A stretch of DNA of 64,000 nt from positions 248,001 through 312,000 of the forward strand of contig BMUX01000009.1 of assembly GCA_014650415.1 (NCBI GenBank), in the 5' to 3' direction. Each line of letters starts with the position of its first letter. Positions within the stretch are counted from its first letter, which is position 1. Below, piece by piece: positions 50,809 to 57,758 of this stretch. The position numbers were made by a program, and so were the translations under genes. Below the pieces are notes generated by a model. It was not told the DNA's origin, searched no databases, and was given only the letters and a program-made list of their open reading frames with translations. The stretch is from Streptomyces spiroverticillatus. Its GTDB lineage: Bacteria; Actinomycetota; Actinomycetes; Streptomycetales; Streptomycetaceae.

Positions 50809-52095
50809 TCACGGGGTGCCTACCTGGGGTGCGGGGGCGGGACCTTCGTCCCGGCGCCCCGCGGGACCTTGGTCCCGAGCGCCGGCGGGACTTTGGTCCT
50901 GCCGCGGTGAGGTCTGCGGCTGCTTCGGCGCGGGCCCGGTGAGGTCTTCGGCGGCGCGCGCCTCGTCCACGGACATCACCCCGAGCGGGACGAGGGACGA
51001 GTACCGCTGTGCGCGCTCCAGGGGGACGCCCCGGGCGAAGTCGGAGAGGTCGAACCGGACCTTCTGCCCGCGCGGGCACCCGTTGCGGTCGCTCATGCTC
51101 AACCGCTGCTCAATGGCGTTGAGGTACGGGGTGAAGTCCAGCTCCGTGAGGTCCCGGCGCTGACTCTCCAGGTTGCTGTACGTCATGGAGTCGCCGTACG
51201 AGACGGCCAGGTACCGGGGCGGGATGCCCATGTGGCGGGCGACCTGGAGCGCGCATTCCTCGCGCGCTTCCACGAGCTGGAGATCAGCAGCGGTCGACTG
51301 GACGGGGACGTAGTCCACCCCGGCGTTCAGCCACCGTGTGGAGCCGTCGTTGAACGACGCGCGCCACCGGGCCATGAACTGGGCCACCTCGGCGTCCGTG
51401 AGTTCGTACTGAGACGTCTGCTTCAGCACGCCCGACGGAATCTCGGGGGACGCGTACCGCGCGGCGGCGGCCTCCAGGAGCAGCGCGGTCGTGATCGCTC
51501 CCCGGGCGAAGTGCAACAGCCCCTCGTCGGGCCCGTCGAACCGGATCAGGTCACCGGCCGGGACGATGTGGCCCTTGTACGTGGCCCACTCCCGGGTGAC
51601 CTCGTCGCTCCCGGCCTCCCGCTGGACCTGGACGAACTCCGGATTCAGCCGGACCACCTTGGTCGGGTAGCCGGTCCAGGAGTCCCGTTCGGTCACGCGC
51701 CACCAGGCGCACGGGTACAGGACGAGGTCTTCCACCGTGACGGCGATGGTGCGGCAGTACGCGCGCCACGCCTCCGGCTGCTCCAGGAGCGGCCCGGGGG
51801 CGATCTGCTCCCCGTCGCGCCAGCGAGCCAGCGGCAACGACCCGATGGCCCCGGAGATGAGACGCACGCCCCGGCGAACCACGGGGACTTGCAGCGCCAC
51901 AGCGCGGGGGATCGGGCCACCGTGCGCGAGCCACGAGGCGGACGGGTCGTGATCGGCCTGGATGCGCGCCGCAAGGGCAGGAGAGAGCCCTTGCGGCGCG
52001 CGGGCGGCGTCGTCCCCGATCTGCATGGACGTGGTAGCCGCGCGCACGACCCTGGCGCTTGTGCGTACCCGTGATATCGGGGCAAACCAACCCAT
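50809..52095 (-). CDS. Phage portal protein (HK97 type)
   Basis: The 428-residue protein carries GGPIPRAVALQVPVVRRGVRLISGAIGSLPLA and MGIPPRYLAVSYGDSMTYSNLESQRRDLTELDFTPYLNAIEQRLS, the conserved core of the HK97/phage portal family. It forms the dodecameric ring for DNA entry. The last ~20 residues (DQGPAGRRDEGP) come from repeat cluster 4. It lies 9 bp upstream of the protease-capsid start. ATG 52095 follows CATCAC. Confidence 0.93.
   Translation of the reverse strand: MGWFAPISRVRTSARVVRAATTSMQIGDDAARAPQGLSPALAARIQADHDPSASWLAHGGPIPRAVALQVPVVRRGVRLISGAIGSLPLARWRDGEQIAPGPLLEQPEAWRAYCRTIAVTVEDLVLYPCAWWRVTERDSWTGYPTKVVRLNPEFVQVQREAGSDEVTREWATYKGHIVPAGDLIRFDGPDEGLLHFARGAITTALLLEAAAARYASPEIPSGVLKQTSQYELTDAEVAQFMARWRASFNDGSTRWLNAGVDYVPVQSTAADLQLVEAREECALQVARHMGIPPRYLAVSYGDSMTYSNLESQRRDLTELDFTPYLNAIEQRLSMSDRNGCPRGQKVRFDLSDFARGVPLERAQRYSSLVPLGVMSVDEARAAEDLTGPAPKQPQTSPRQDQSPAGARDQGPAGRRDEGPAPAPQVGTP
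50839..50900. repeat. 24-bp phased palindrome cluster 4 (3 units)
   Basis: Units start at 50839 (GGGACCTTCGTCCC), 50863 (GGGACCTTGGTCCC) and 50887 (GGGACTTTGGTCCT), exactly 24 bp apart. They encode the C-terminal DQSP/DQGP/DEGP motifs of the portal protein. Confidence 0.9.
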
Positions 52096-52141
52096 GTGAT
52101 GACGATATGGGTGACACGTGTAAACGGCGACTCGGGAGGTC

Positions 52142-52203
52142 GGGACCTTCGTCCCGGCGCCGCTCGGGACCTTGGTCCTTTGGCCGGCGGGGACCTAGGT
52201 CCC
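52142..52203. repeat. 24-bp phased palindrome cluster 5 (3 units)
   Basis: Units start at 52142 (GGGACCTTCGTCCC), 52166 (..GGTCCT) and 52190 (GGGACCTAGGTCCC, a perfect palindrome), exactly 24 bp apart. The last unit contains the TAG stop codon of the large terminase gene. Confidence 0.92.
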
Positions 52204-53664
52204 GGCGACGACGAGGTGAGGGGCGGGCGCGGCGGGCGCGGGGTGGGCCAGTCCGTACAGGGCGAGTTCGGCGGCGATCAGGGCGGCCGGAGAGGAACCG
52301 TCCCCGGCGTGCGTCCGGGACAACACCTCTTGCTCCCTCACGGTGCGGGTGGTCGCGGCGGCCAGCGCGGCGTTCATCCGTCCGGCGCGGTCCGGCCGCA
52401 CCCGCAACGTTCCGTCGGCCAGTCCGTCCAGCGCTTCCGCGTGGGCGGCCACCAGGTCCCCGGCGGTGAAGTCCAGCAACGGGACGTTGGTCCGGCGCTG
52501 GGCCGACAGGGCGGCGTGCACGGTGCGCGCGGGCCCGTGCGGGTCGATGACGACGGACACCGGCCGGTGACGCTGGACGAGCTCCAGCAGACGCGGGGCG
52601 ATCCACCCGACTCCGCCCCGGTGTTCCACCACCTCGACGGCGGCCACCCCGGACGCCAGCCGCCCGGCGGAGACGATCACCCCGCCCGAGCGGTCGGCGG
52701 CCACCTCGACCGCGAACGACACCGGGGAGCGCGGCGCGAACTTCTCGATCGTCTGCGCGCGGTCCCACAGCGCCGGATTGATGGCGAACGTCGTGGACGT
52801 CGTCCAGTAATTTCCGTACGCGCGGGCGAACTCGGACACGCCCATGGCGGCGCGCGCCTGCTCCAGGGCGGACATGCTGATGGTGTGCCCGAGCGCCGGA
52901 TGGTGGGCGGCGTACACGTCCAGGTCGTCCAGGTCGGCGGTGTCCTCGGGGATGCTCCACTCAAAGAACGCGGCCGGGGACGGCGCACCCGTGCGCAGCG
53001 CTTCCCGGCACTGGTCCACCAGGGAGCGCAGCCACCCCGAACGCGCCGTTCCGGCGGTCGAGACAAGCCAGATCTGCGCGGCCGGTTTGGTCGCCTGGGT
53101 GGGAACGATCGCCTGGGTGAGCGTGGCCCCCTGCTCCGTGGAGAACGCCCACACCTCGTCCACGCCGACGAGGTCGGTCGACTTGCCGTGCAACCCGTCC
53201 TCCGACGGGGCGAAGATGCGGAACTCACTGCCCGTACGCCACGACACCGACTCGCTTCCGTTCGTGCGCCGGATCGTCGCCAGCGGCGCTATCACGGAGC
53301 GGTCGACGCGCTTGGCGCACTCCATCCACACGTCCCGGGCATCGTTCCTCGTCTGGGCCGTGAGCCAGCACGAGGCATCCCGTACGGACAGGCAGCGGTG
53401 CGCGAACAGCGCGCGGAGCAGCGCGGTCTTGCCCGACTGGCGCGGCACGGTGACGAGGACGAGGCGATGCCGCAGCAACCCCGTGGCGGGGTCCACCTCC
53501 AGGGCGGTGTCCGCCACCTGGCGTTGCCACGGCATGAGCGGCGTCCCGAGTTGCTCGGCCACCTTGGCGACGGCGGGGCCGAACGTCGGGACCCCGGGGT
53601 TACGCGGCGTGCACCAACGTGGGGGTGGCGAGGCTTGCAAGGAACTCCCCCAGCGAATCGTCAC
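52195..53664 (-). CDS. Terminase large subunit
   Basis: The 489-residue protein has the ATPase Walker A VTVPRQSGKTALLRAL and Walker B DLVGVDEVWAFSTEQ. The nuclease domain acidic residues lie around FAVEVAADRSGGVIVSAG and VSVVIDPHGPARTVHAAL. It packages DNA into proheads through the portal. It starts 65 bp inside the end of the small subunit gene if ATG 53664 is used; a later start is possible because the first ~25 residues lack family character. Its stop lies inside repeat cluster 5. Confidence 0.93.
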   Translation of the reverse strand: MTIRWGSSLQASPPPRWCTPRNPGVPTFGPAVAKVAEQLGTPLMPWQRQVADTALEVDPATGLLRHRLVLVTVPRQSGKTALLRALFAHRCLSVRDASCWLTAQTRNDARDVWMECAKRVDRSVIAPLATIRRTNGSESVSWRTGSEFRIFAPSEDGLHGKSTDLVGVDEVWAFSTEQGATLTQAIVPTQATKPAAQIWLVSTAGTARSGWLRSLVDQCREALRTGAPSPAAFFEWSIPEDTADLDDLDVYAAHHPALGHTISMSALEQARAAMGVSEFARAYGNYWTTSTTFAINPALWDRAQTIEKFAPRSPVSFAVEVAADRSGGVIVSAGRLASGVAAVEVVEHRGGVGWIAPRLLELVQRHRPVSVVIDPHGPARTVHAALSAQRRTNVPLLDFTAGDLVAAHAEALDGLADGTLRVRPDRAGRMNAALAAATTRTVREQEVLSRTHAGDGSSPAALIAAELALYGLAHPAPAAPAPHLVVAGT

Positions 53665-53959
53665 CGGTACCGGCGGATTCCGGCGTGAGCTGCATGGCGT
53701 CCAGGACGTCCAGGACGCGCGGGAGGAGCTGGGCCACGGCGTACCGCTCCCCGGCGCTCACGGCCTCGTCCAGGGCCCGGCCAGCGACCCGGGCCAGCGC
53801 TTCCACACCGGCGAACCGGGGATCAGCCTTCCCGCCCTTGCGGGACGCGCGTACGGCCGCAGAGATGCCCTTCTCGGCGGCCCCGGGGCGGCGGGACCCC
53901 CGTGGCTTCCTGGCACCCGGGACCTTACGGGACGTCTTAGTAGTCGCCATGTCTCCCAT
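53600..53959 (-). CDS. Probable terminase small subunit
   Basis: The 119-residue basic protein carries TSRKVPGARKPRGSRRPGAAEKGISAAVRASRKGG, then VEALARVAGRALDEAVSAGERYAVAQLLPRVLDVLDAMQL, a helical domain seen in small terminase/packaging proteins of actinophages. ATG 53950 is an alternative start. Position directly before TerL supports the call. It would recognise the packaging site. Confidence 0.75.
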   Translation of the reverse strand: MGDMATTKTSRKVPGARKPRGSRRPGAAEKGISAAVRASRKGGKADPRFAGVEALARVAGRALDEAVSAGERYAVAQLLPRVLDVLDAMQLTPESAGTGDDSLGEFLASLATPTLVHAA

Positions 53960-54076
53960 TTTCGCAGGTCAGGCCCTATTGGGCGCGTTGAGCGGGTACC
54001 CCCCACCCCTTGGGCGGGGAGAGAGAACACTGGGCGCGGGGTGTCCGCGCGGGCGGCGTCGTCAGAAAACCGTGGC

Positions 54077-54151
54077 GGGTCGTTGGTCCCGGCGCGCGAA
54101 GGACCTTGGTCCCGGCGCCGGCGGGGCCGTAGGGCCCGGGACCTTGGTCCT
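54077..54151. repeat. 24-bp phased palindrome cluster 6 (4 units, partly degenerate)
   Basis: Units start near 54077 (GGGTCGTTGGTCCC), 54100 (AGGACCTTGGTCCC), 54124 (GGGCCGTAGGGCCC) and 54138 (GGGACCTTGGTCCT). Spacing is 23, 24 and 14 bp. The cluster lies directly after the HNH stop (54152-54154) and before the terminase small subunit. Confidence 0.85.
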
Positions 54152-54400
54152 TCACCAGTCGCGCGACGGTTCGGCCACCAGTCCGTCCCCCTTGGCCAGG
54201 TTGCACGGCGCGCACAGCGGTTGCAGGTTGTCGGGCCGGTCGTCTCCCCCGTGCTTGCGCGGCACGATGTGATCGGCGGTGGTCGCGGGCTCTCCACACG
54301 TGCGGCACAGCGGCTCAGCGGCCAGCACAGCGGCCCGCACCCGCCTCCACTCACTGGAGGACCCCCCATCCCCCAGCGCGCTCACGGGAGCCATATGCAC
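54152..54400 (-). CDS. HNH endonuclease
   Basis: The protein is about 80 residues (GTG 54400 or ATG 54394). It carries EPLCRTCGEPATTADHIVPRKHGGDDRPDNLQPLCAPCNLAKGD, a complete HNH domain with zinc-binding CxxC pairs, the DHIVP His and the N of NLQPLC. Small HNH proteins next to terminase are needed for cos cleavage in several siphoviruses (family knowledge), suggesting cos-type packaging. The start overlaps the upstream 30-residue ORF. Confidence 0.93.
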   Translation of the reverse strand: MHMAPVSALGDGGSSSEWRRVRAAVLAAEPLCRTCGEPATTADHIVPRKHGGDDRPDNLQPLCAPCNLAKGDGLVAEPSRDW

Positions 54401-54474
54401 CCCGCCCCCATCACCACCAGCATCCCGGCGAACACCAGCAGCGCAACGGCTATCGCGCGGTCAACTCTGCTCAT
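54382..54474 (-). CDS. 30-residue single-TM peptide
   Basis: MSRVDRAIAVALLVFAGMLV is followed by VMGAGCIWLP. The ATG at 54474 overlaps the end of the upstream gene, and its end overlaps the HNH start, giving a tightly coupled chain. A holin-like or regulatory role is possible; nothing proves expression. Confidence 0.45.
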   Translation of the reverse strand: MSRVDRAIAVALLVFAGMLVVMGAGCIWLP

Positions 54475-54682
54475 GGGGCCAGCCACCTTTCCAGCGGGAA
54501 CCGTCCGCCCCGTGTCGGGCGTCCAGGGGGTCAGGCTCAGGCACGGCGATACGCTCCCGCTGTGCGGCCACCAGGGGGCGCGGTGAGGCCATGCAGCGGC
54601 TCACCAGGGCGAACAGCAACGCCACCAGGGCGAAGTTCACCAACGACATCGAGACGACGGCGGCCACTGCTACGGGAGTCAT
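54461..54682 (-). CDS. Small membrane protein upstream of HNH
   Basis: The protein is 73 residues from ATG 54682. It has one TM helix (PVAVAAVVSMSLVNFALVALLFALV) and a hydrophilic tail ending WKGGWPHEQS. Longer in-frame extensions upstream include the terminator hairpin and are rejected. It is first in the short HNH transcript. Function is unknown. Confidence 0.55.
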   Translation of the reverse strand: MTPVAVAAVVSMSLVNFALVALLFALVSRCMASPRPLVAAQRERIAVPEPDPLDARHGADGSRWKGGWPHEQS

Positions 54683-54728
54683 GTCCCGATCTTGACCGGC
54701 CAGCGGCCGACACGCGCGCCGACATACG

Positions 54729-54764
54729 CCAGAGGGGCCCCGGGTGTGTCCGGGGCCCCTCTGG
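54729..54764 (-). terminator. Hairpin terminator after the integrase transcript
   Basis: CCAGAGGGGCCCCGG (54729-54743) pairs perfectly over 15 bp with CCGGGGCCCCTCTGG (54750-54764), loop 6 nt. It separates the integrase/zinc-ribbon unit from the packaging and structural genes. Confidence 0.88.
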
Positions 54765-54830
54765 TCCTGCCTGGTGTTGCGTGCGTGCCTTGCGCCGTGC
54801 CCTGATCTGAACACGGCCCACCAGGGCGCG

Positions 54831-55073
54831 CTACTCGGCGTACTCCGGCAGGGTGGGCGCGGTGACGTAGCCCAGCAGCCCCGACGAGTCGAACAGCAGC
54901 CGTTCCCCGTCGTCCATGACGAAATCGTCCAGGTGGGCGGGACGCTGGCACGCGGTGCACTCCACCAGCACCCCGGCGGGGTCGGTGGTCTTGCGGTAGC
55001 GGCCCTCGTGGCAGCCGCCGCAGTACAGGGCGGTGATCATCAGGGGGCGGTTGATCTGCGGTGTCTCGGTCAT
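54831..55073 (-). CDS. Small zinc-ribbon protein downstream of integrase
   Basis: The 80-residue protein has CGGCHEGRYRKTTDPAGVLVECTACQRP, a CxxC-18-CxxC zinc ribbon, and an acidic C-terminus. It starts 12 bp after the integrase stop, so it is co-transcribed. Its position suggests a recombination-directionality or accessory role, but its sequence does not look like known excisionases. Confidence 0.65.
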   Translation of the reverse strand: MTETPQINRPLMITALYCGGCHEGRYRKTTDPAGVLVECTACQRPAHLDDFVMDDGERLLFDSSGLLGYVTAPTLPEYAE

Positions 55074-55085
55074 CGTGGGACGTCC

Positions 55086-56342
55086 TTACGCTTCGGCTGC
55101 GGGGCGCAGCGGTTCGGCGGCGGGGCGGCGCAGCGGGATGATGTTCTGATCGTGGCGGGGGGTGATCAGGTCGTTCATCAGGTCGTTCATGGTGGTGCGG
55201 TGTTCGACGCTGGTCACGTGGTGGATGTAACCGCGCGTCGTCTCGATCTTCTTATGCCTCATCATCGTCTGCACCCAGACGATGTCCTGACGGCGCCGGT
55301 AGAGGTCGGTGGCGTAGAACGCGCGGAGCTTGTGGGCGGACGTCACGACGCCGTGTTTCAGGGTCCAGCCGCAGAACGCGAGGGAGGCTTTGTTGCCGTT
55401 CCAGTCGGCGTACGGGGCGATCGTCTCGTACGGCTCGAAGTTCGCGCGCAGGTAGTACGCGACGGCTTCCGGAACGGGCTGCCAGACGTCCGGGAGGTCC
55501 TGGCGGCCCTTGGAGTCCACGAGGCGCAGACTCCATTCCATGCCCTCGTGGCGGAGGTGGTGGGGGCTCACGCGGAGCGTTTCGGAGATGCGCAGACCGG
55601 CCCCGGACATGAGGAGCAGCATGGCGCGCATCGTGCGGGCCATGGCGGCGGTCTGGTCGTTCTCGGACTCGGCTTCCTGCTCCGCGCGGAACAGAAGCGT
55701 CTTCAGGTCCTCGCGGTGGATGGGGACGTGGCGCACGGAGTCAGAGCCGCGCGACTTCATGCCCTTGGTCGGGTCCTCCATGCCCTTCCACTTGGCGAAG
55801 GAGCGCACGGCGGTCATCAGGGCGGCGCGGTACGAGCGGGTGACGCCCTTCTTTCCCTGGGCACGGGAACGCGCCTGGGCGTCGGTGAAGAACTGCGTGA
55901 CGTCCGATGCGGTGAGTTCGCGCGCGGGCTTGCCGGAGTGCTTGACGACGCGGTTCGCGCACCTCGTGTAGCCGTTCACGGTGTTCTGCGACATTCCGTC
56001 GGCGTCCAGGAACACGGCCCACGCCAAGAGGTCCGGGTCGTCCATGTTCATGGGCAGGCCGGTGCGGCGGCGCTCCCCAAGACCGTTGGCGCAGTAGGCA
56101 AGCCAGCCCTGGAGCGCCTTGGTGTAGTTCCGGATGGTGGTGGGGGCGGCGGTGCGTCCGGCGAAGTGCTGCCGGACGGCGTCCACGGGGAGGTCCGCCG
56201 GTTCGACCATGAGGCGTACGGACATGGCGTTGACGCACCGGGCCCACCCCTTCACAGCGTCTTCCCCGTGCCCGGCCTCCAGTCGGGCATTGATCCATCG
56301 CTGAATCGCGGGGTGACCCGTGACGTTCCTCTGAGCTGCCAT
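55086..56342 (-). CDS. int: Tyrosine recombinase (phage integrase)
   Basis: The 418-residue protein starts at ATG 56342 with GGAGGA 10 bp upstream. The N-terminal SAM-like core-binding domain is AAPTTIRNYTKALQGWLAYC..LTASDVTQFFTDAQARSRAQGKKGVTRSYRAALMTAVRSFAKWKG. The catalytic domain has SGAGLRISETLRVSPHHL with Arg I, and HKLRAFYATDLYRRRQDIVWVQTMMRHKKIETTRGYIHH with HxxR, the second His and the nucleophilic Tyr. It lies 150 bp from the right junction, the normal int-attP arrangement. Confidence 0.95.
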   Translation of the reverse strand: MAAQRNVTGHPAIQRWINARLEAGHGEDAVKGWARCVNAMSVRLMVEPADLPVDAVRQHFAGRTAAPTTIRNYTKALQGWLAYCANGLGERRRTGLPMNMDDPDLLAWAVFLDADGMSQNTVNGYTRCANRVVKHSGKPARELTASDVTQFFTDAQARSRAQGKKGVTRSYRAALMTAVRSFAKWKGMEDPTKGMKSRGSDSVRHVPIHREDLKTLLFRAEQEAESENDQTAAMARTMRAMLLLMSGAGLRISETLRVSPHHLRHEGMEWSLRLVDSKGRQDLPDVWQPVPEAVAYYLRANFEPYETIAPYADWNGNKASLAFCGWTLKHGVVTSAHKLRAFYATDLYRRRQDIVWVQTMMRHKKIETTRGYIHHVTSVEHRTTMNDLMNDLITPRHDQNIIPLRRPAAEPLRPAAEA

Positions 56343-56493
56343 TACCTGCCGTCCTCCATGATCTTCTTCGCACGCTGGGTGCAGTCCAGCGGCGGCGACC
56401 TGGAGTCGGAGACGCGCCACACTCGGAAGGGTCCACATGCCCTACGGGGTCACCCGTTGGTGTGGAGTCCTGAGTGGTAGTGCAGATAACGAC
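56343..56493. other. Integrase upstream region and right junction (attR)
   Basis: This 150-bp non-coding stretch runs from the integrase ribosome site to the point where the aldo/keto reductase frame resumes (AACGACGTGTACCAG). It must contain the int promoter and integrase arm sites. Only CGAC can be matched in register with the left junction, so the exact core is not resolved. Confidence 0.55.
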
Positions 56494-57117
56494 GTGTACC
56501 AGTTCCATCATGTCGACCGGGCGACTCCCTTCGAGGAGATCTGGCAGGCCGTCGACGTGCTGGTGCAGCAGGGGAAGATCCTGTACGCCGGGTCGTCGAA
56601 CTTCGCCGGGTGGCACATCGCGCGCGCCAACGAGACCGCGCGGCGGCTCGGCTCGTACGGGCTGGTGAGTGAACAGTGCCTCTACAACCTCGCCGAGCGG
56701 CGGGCCGAGATGGAGGTCATTCCGGCGGCCCAGGAGTACGGGCTCGGGGTCATCCCCTGGTCCCCGCTGAACGGCGGGCTGCTCGGCGGCGCGCTGCGCA
56801 AGGAGCGGGAGGGGGCCGGTTCGGGGCGCACCGCGTCCGGGCGGGCCGCCGACGAGCTGGCGAAGCCGGAGGTGCGGGCGAGGGTCCAGGCGTACGAGGA
56901 CCTGCTCGACAAACACGGGATCGAGCCCGGCGAGGCGGCGCTCGCGTGGCTGCTGACGCGGCCGGGTGTGACGGGCCCCATCGTCGGCCCGCGCACCGCC
57001 GACCAGCTCGCGTCCGCGCTGCGGGCGGTCGAGCTGGAACTTTCGGCGGAACTGCTGGCCGGGCTGGACGAGGTCTTCCCGGGGCCGGGGGCGTCGCCGG
57101 AGGCGTTTGCCTGGTAG
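56491..57117 (+). pseudogene. Aldo/keto reductase, 3' half
   Basis: 208 residues: VYQFHHVDRATPFEEIWQAVDVLVQQGKILYAG, VSEQCLYNLAERRAEMEVIPAAQEYGLGVIPWSPL and the NADPH-binding GVTGPIVGPRTADQL. This is the exact continuation of the fragment ending at 39694. An in-frame ATG at 56437 inside the element (MPYGVTRWCG..) could start a truncated product lacking the catalytic Asp/Tyr part, so activity is not expected. Confidence 0.93.
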
Positions 57118-57128
57118 GCGGCGGGCGG

Positions 57129-57218
57129 TCAGTTCCCGAGGATGGAGGCCGCCGCGATGACGACGAACATGAGGACCAGGACGCCGGCCATGATCTGGTT
57201 GCGGATTTTGGGATTCAC
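57129..57218 (-). CDS. 29-residue conserved-type membrane peptide
   Basis: MNPKIRNQIMAGVLVLMFVV is followed by IAAASILGN. It has a GTG start at 57218. A single TM helix with basic N-terminus resembles short hydrophobic proteins found across streptomycetes. Function is unknown. Confidence 0.5.
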   Translation of the reverse strand: MNPKIRNQIMAGVLVLMFVVIAAASILGN

Positions 57219-57250
57219 GTATCGAGCGTAACCGGCGGGGCGGGTGGGGC

Positions 57251-57434
57251 CGGTCACCGGTCACCGGTCACCGGTCAGGTCGAGGCTTGGGCGGCGGGGC
57301 CGCCCCCTCCCCCCTCTCCCTCGCCCCCTTGGGCGGCGGGGCTGCCCCCTTCCACCTCCCCAGCCCCCTCTGGGCGGCGGGGGCCGCCCCCACCCCCCCT
57401 CCCCGTCCCCTTGGGCGGCGGGGCCGCCCCCCGG
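57251..57434. repeat. Tandem repeats: CACCGGT units and ~41-bp GC-rich units
   Basis: CCGGTCA/ACCGGTC units repeat every 7 bp at 57251-57277. Four units containing TTGGGCGGCGGGG plus its complement-like GCCGCCCCC then start at 57287, 57329, 57370 and 57411 (spacing 42, 41, 41). Each unit can form a hairpin, and the strand has long C/G runs. No gene is supported in 57219-57758. Confidence 0.8.
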
Positions 57435-57575
57435 GGGCGGGACGGGCGGGCAAGGGGACGGCCCGCCCGATCCGGGCCCACCCCGGTTCCGGCCCCTGCC
57501 CGCACCTTGTACGCCGGGTGCGCGCAGCCACAGGGCCCTCGGGGCGCCTCCCAGCACCGGGCACGTAAAGCCCCG

Positions 57576-57685
57576 GCCCGCTGGGCCAAGGAGGCCCCAG
57601 CCCCGCCCCTTCACCTAAAGCGCTCGCCGCGCGGCTGGGTGGGTGGCTGGTCGCGCAGTTCCCCGCGCCCCTGAAAGGGGCACGG
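57576..57685. repeat. Dispersed intergenic repeat copy
   Basis: The copy contains CCGGCCCGCTGGGCCAAGG, CCGCCCCTTCACCTAAA and 'CGCAGTTCCCCGCGCCCCTG', matching copies at 14629, 23108 and 32309; copies C and D also share the CCGGCCCGC..GGGCCAA lead. Confidence 0.8.
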
Positions 57686-57758
57686 TGGTGGGGCGGGCCC
57701 GTACGAGCAGGGCGCGCCCGCGCGGCGGTAGCCGCAAATGCGGCACAGCCCCGCGCCC

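Larger units (their letters stand above)
39695..56490. mobile_element. Integrated phage-derived element (~16.8 kb) with head-and-tail cassette
   Basis: The boundaries come from the break in the aldo/keto reductase reading frame (last native codon GAC 39692-39694; resumption at GAC 56491-56493); only CGAC is shared in register. The content is a tyrosine integrase at the right end, HNH, terminase, portal, protease-capsid fusion, adaptor, tail terminator, tail tube, tail chaperones, tape measure and minor tail genes, all on the minus strand. The left end carries an XRE/DUF397 pair and small genes. No lysin, holin, replication, primase, repressor-like phage CI or excisionase was recognised. A family of 24-bp phased palindromes occurs only here. 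Confidence 0.92.

Noticed and set aside
52112..52121. TGACACGTGT shared with 46118 region as a regulatory box
   Set aside because: Only two occurrences, one of them inside the tape measure coding region. The shared part is short enough to be chance.
41962..54151. CRISPR array in the 24-bp phased palindromes
   Set aside because: The spacers are constant (about GGCGCCGGCG) and only 10 bp, clusters hold 2-4 units, and no cas genes are present.
54461..54814. Longer start for the small membrane protein upstream of HNH
   Set aside because: The extension crosses the perfect terminator hairpin at 54729-54764 and is Arg-rich shadow.
55086..56342. Serine integrase, suggested by the very short shared junction
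   Set aside because: The protein has the Arg/HxxR/His/Tyr motifs of tyrosine recombinases and no resolvase N-terminal domain.
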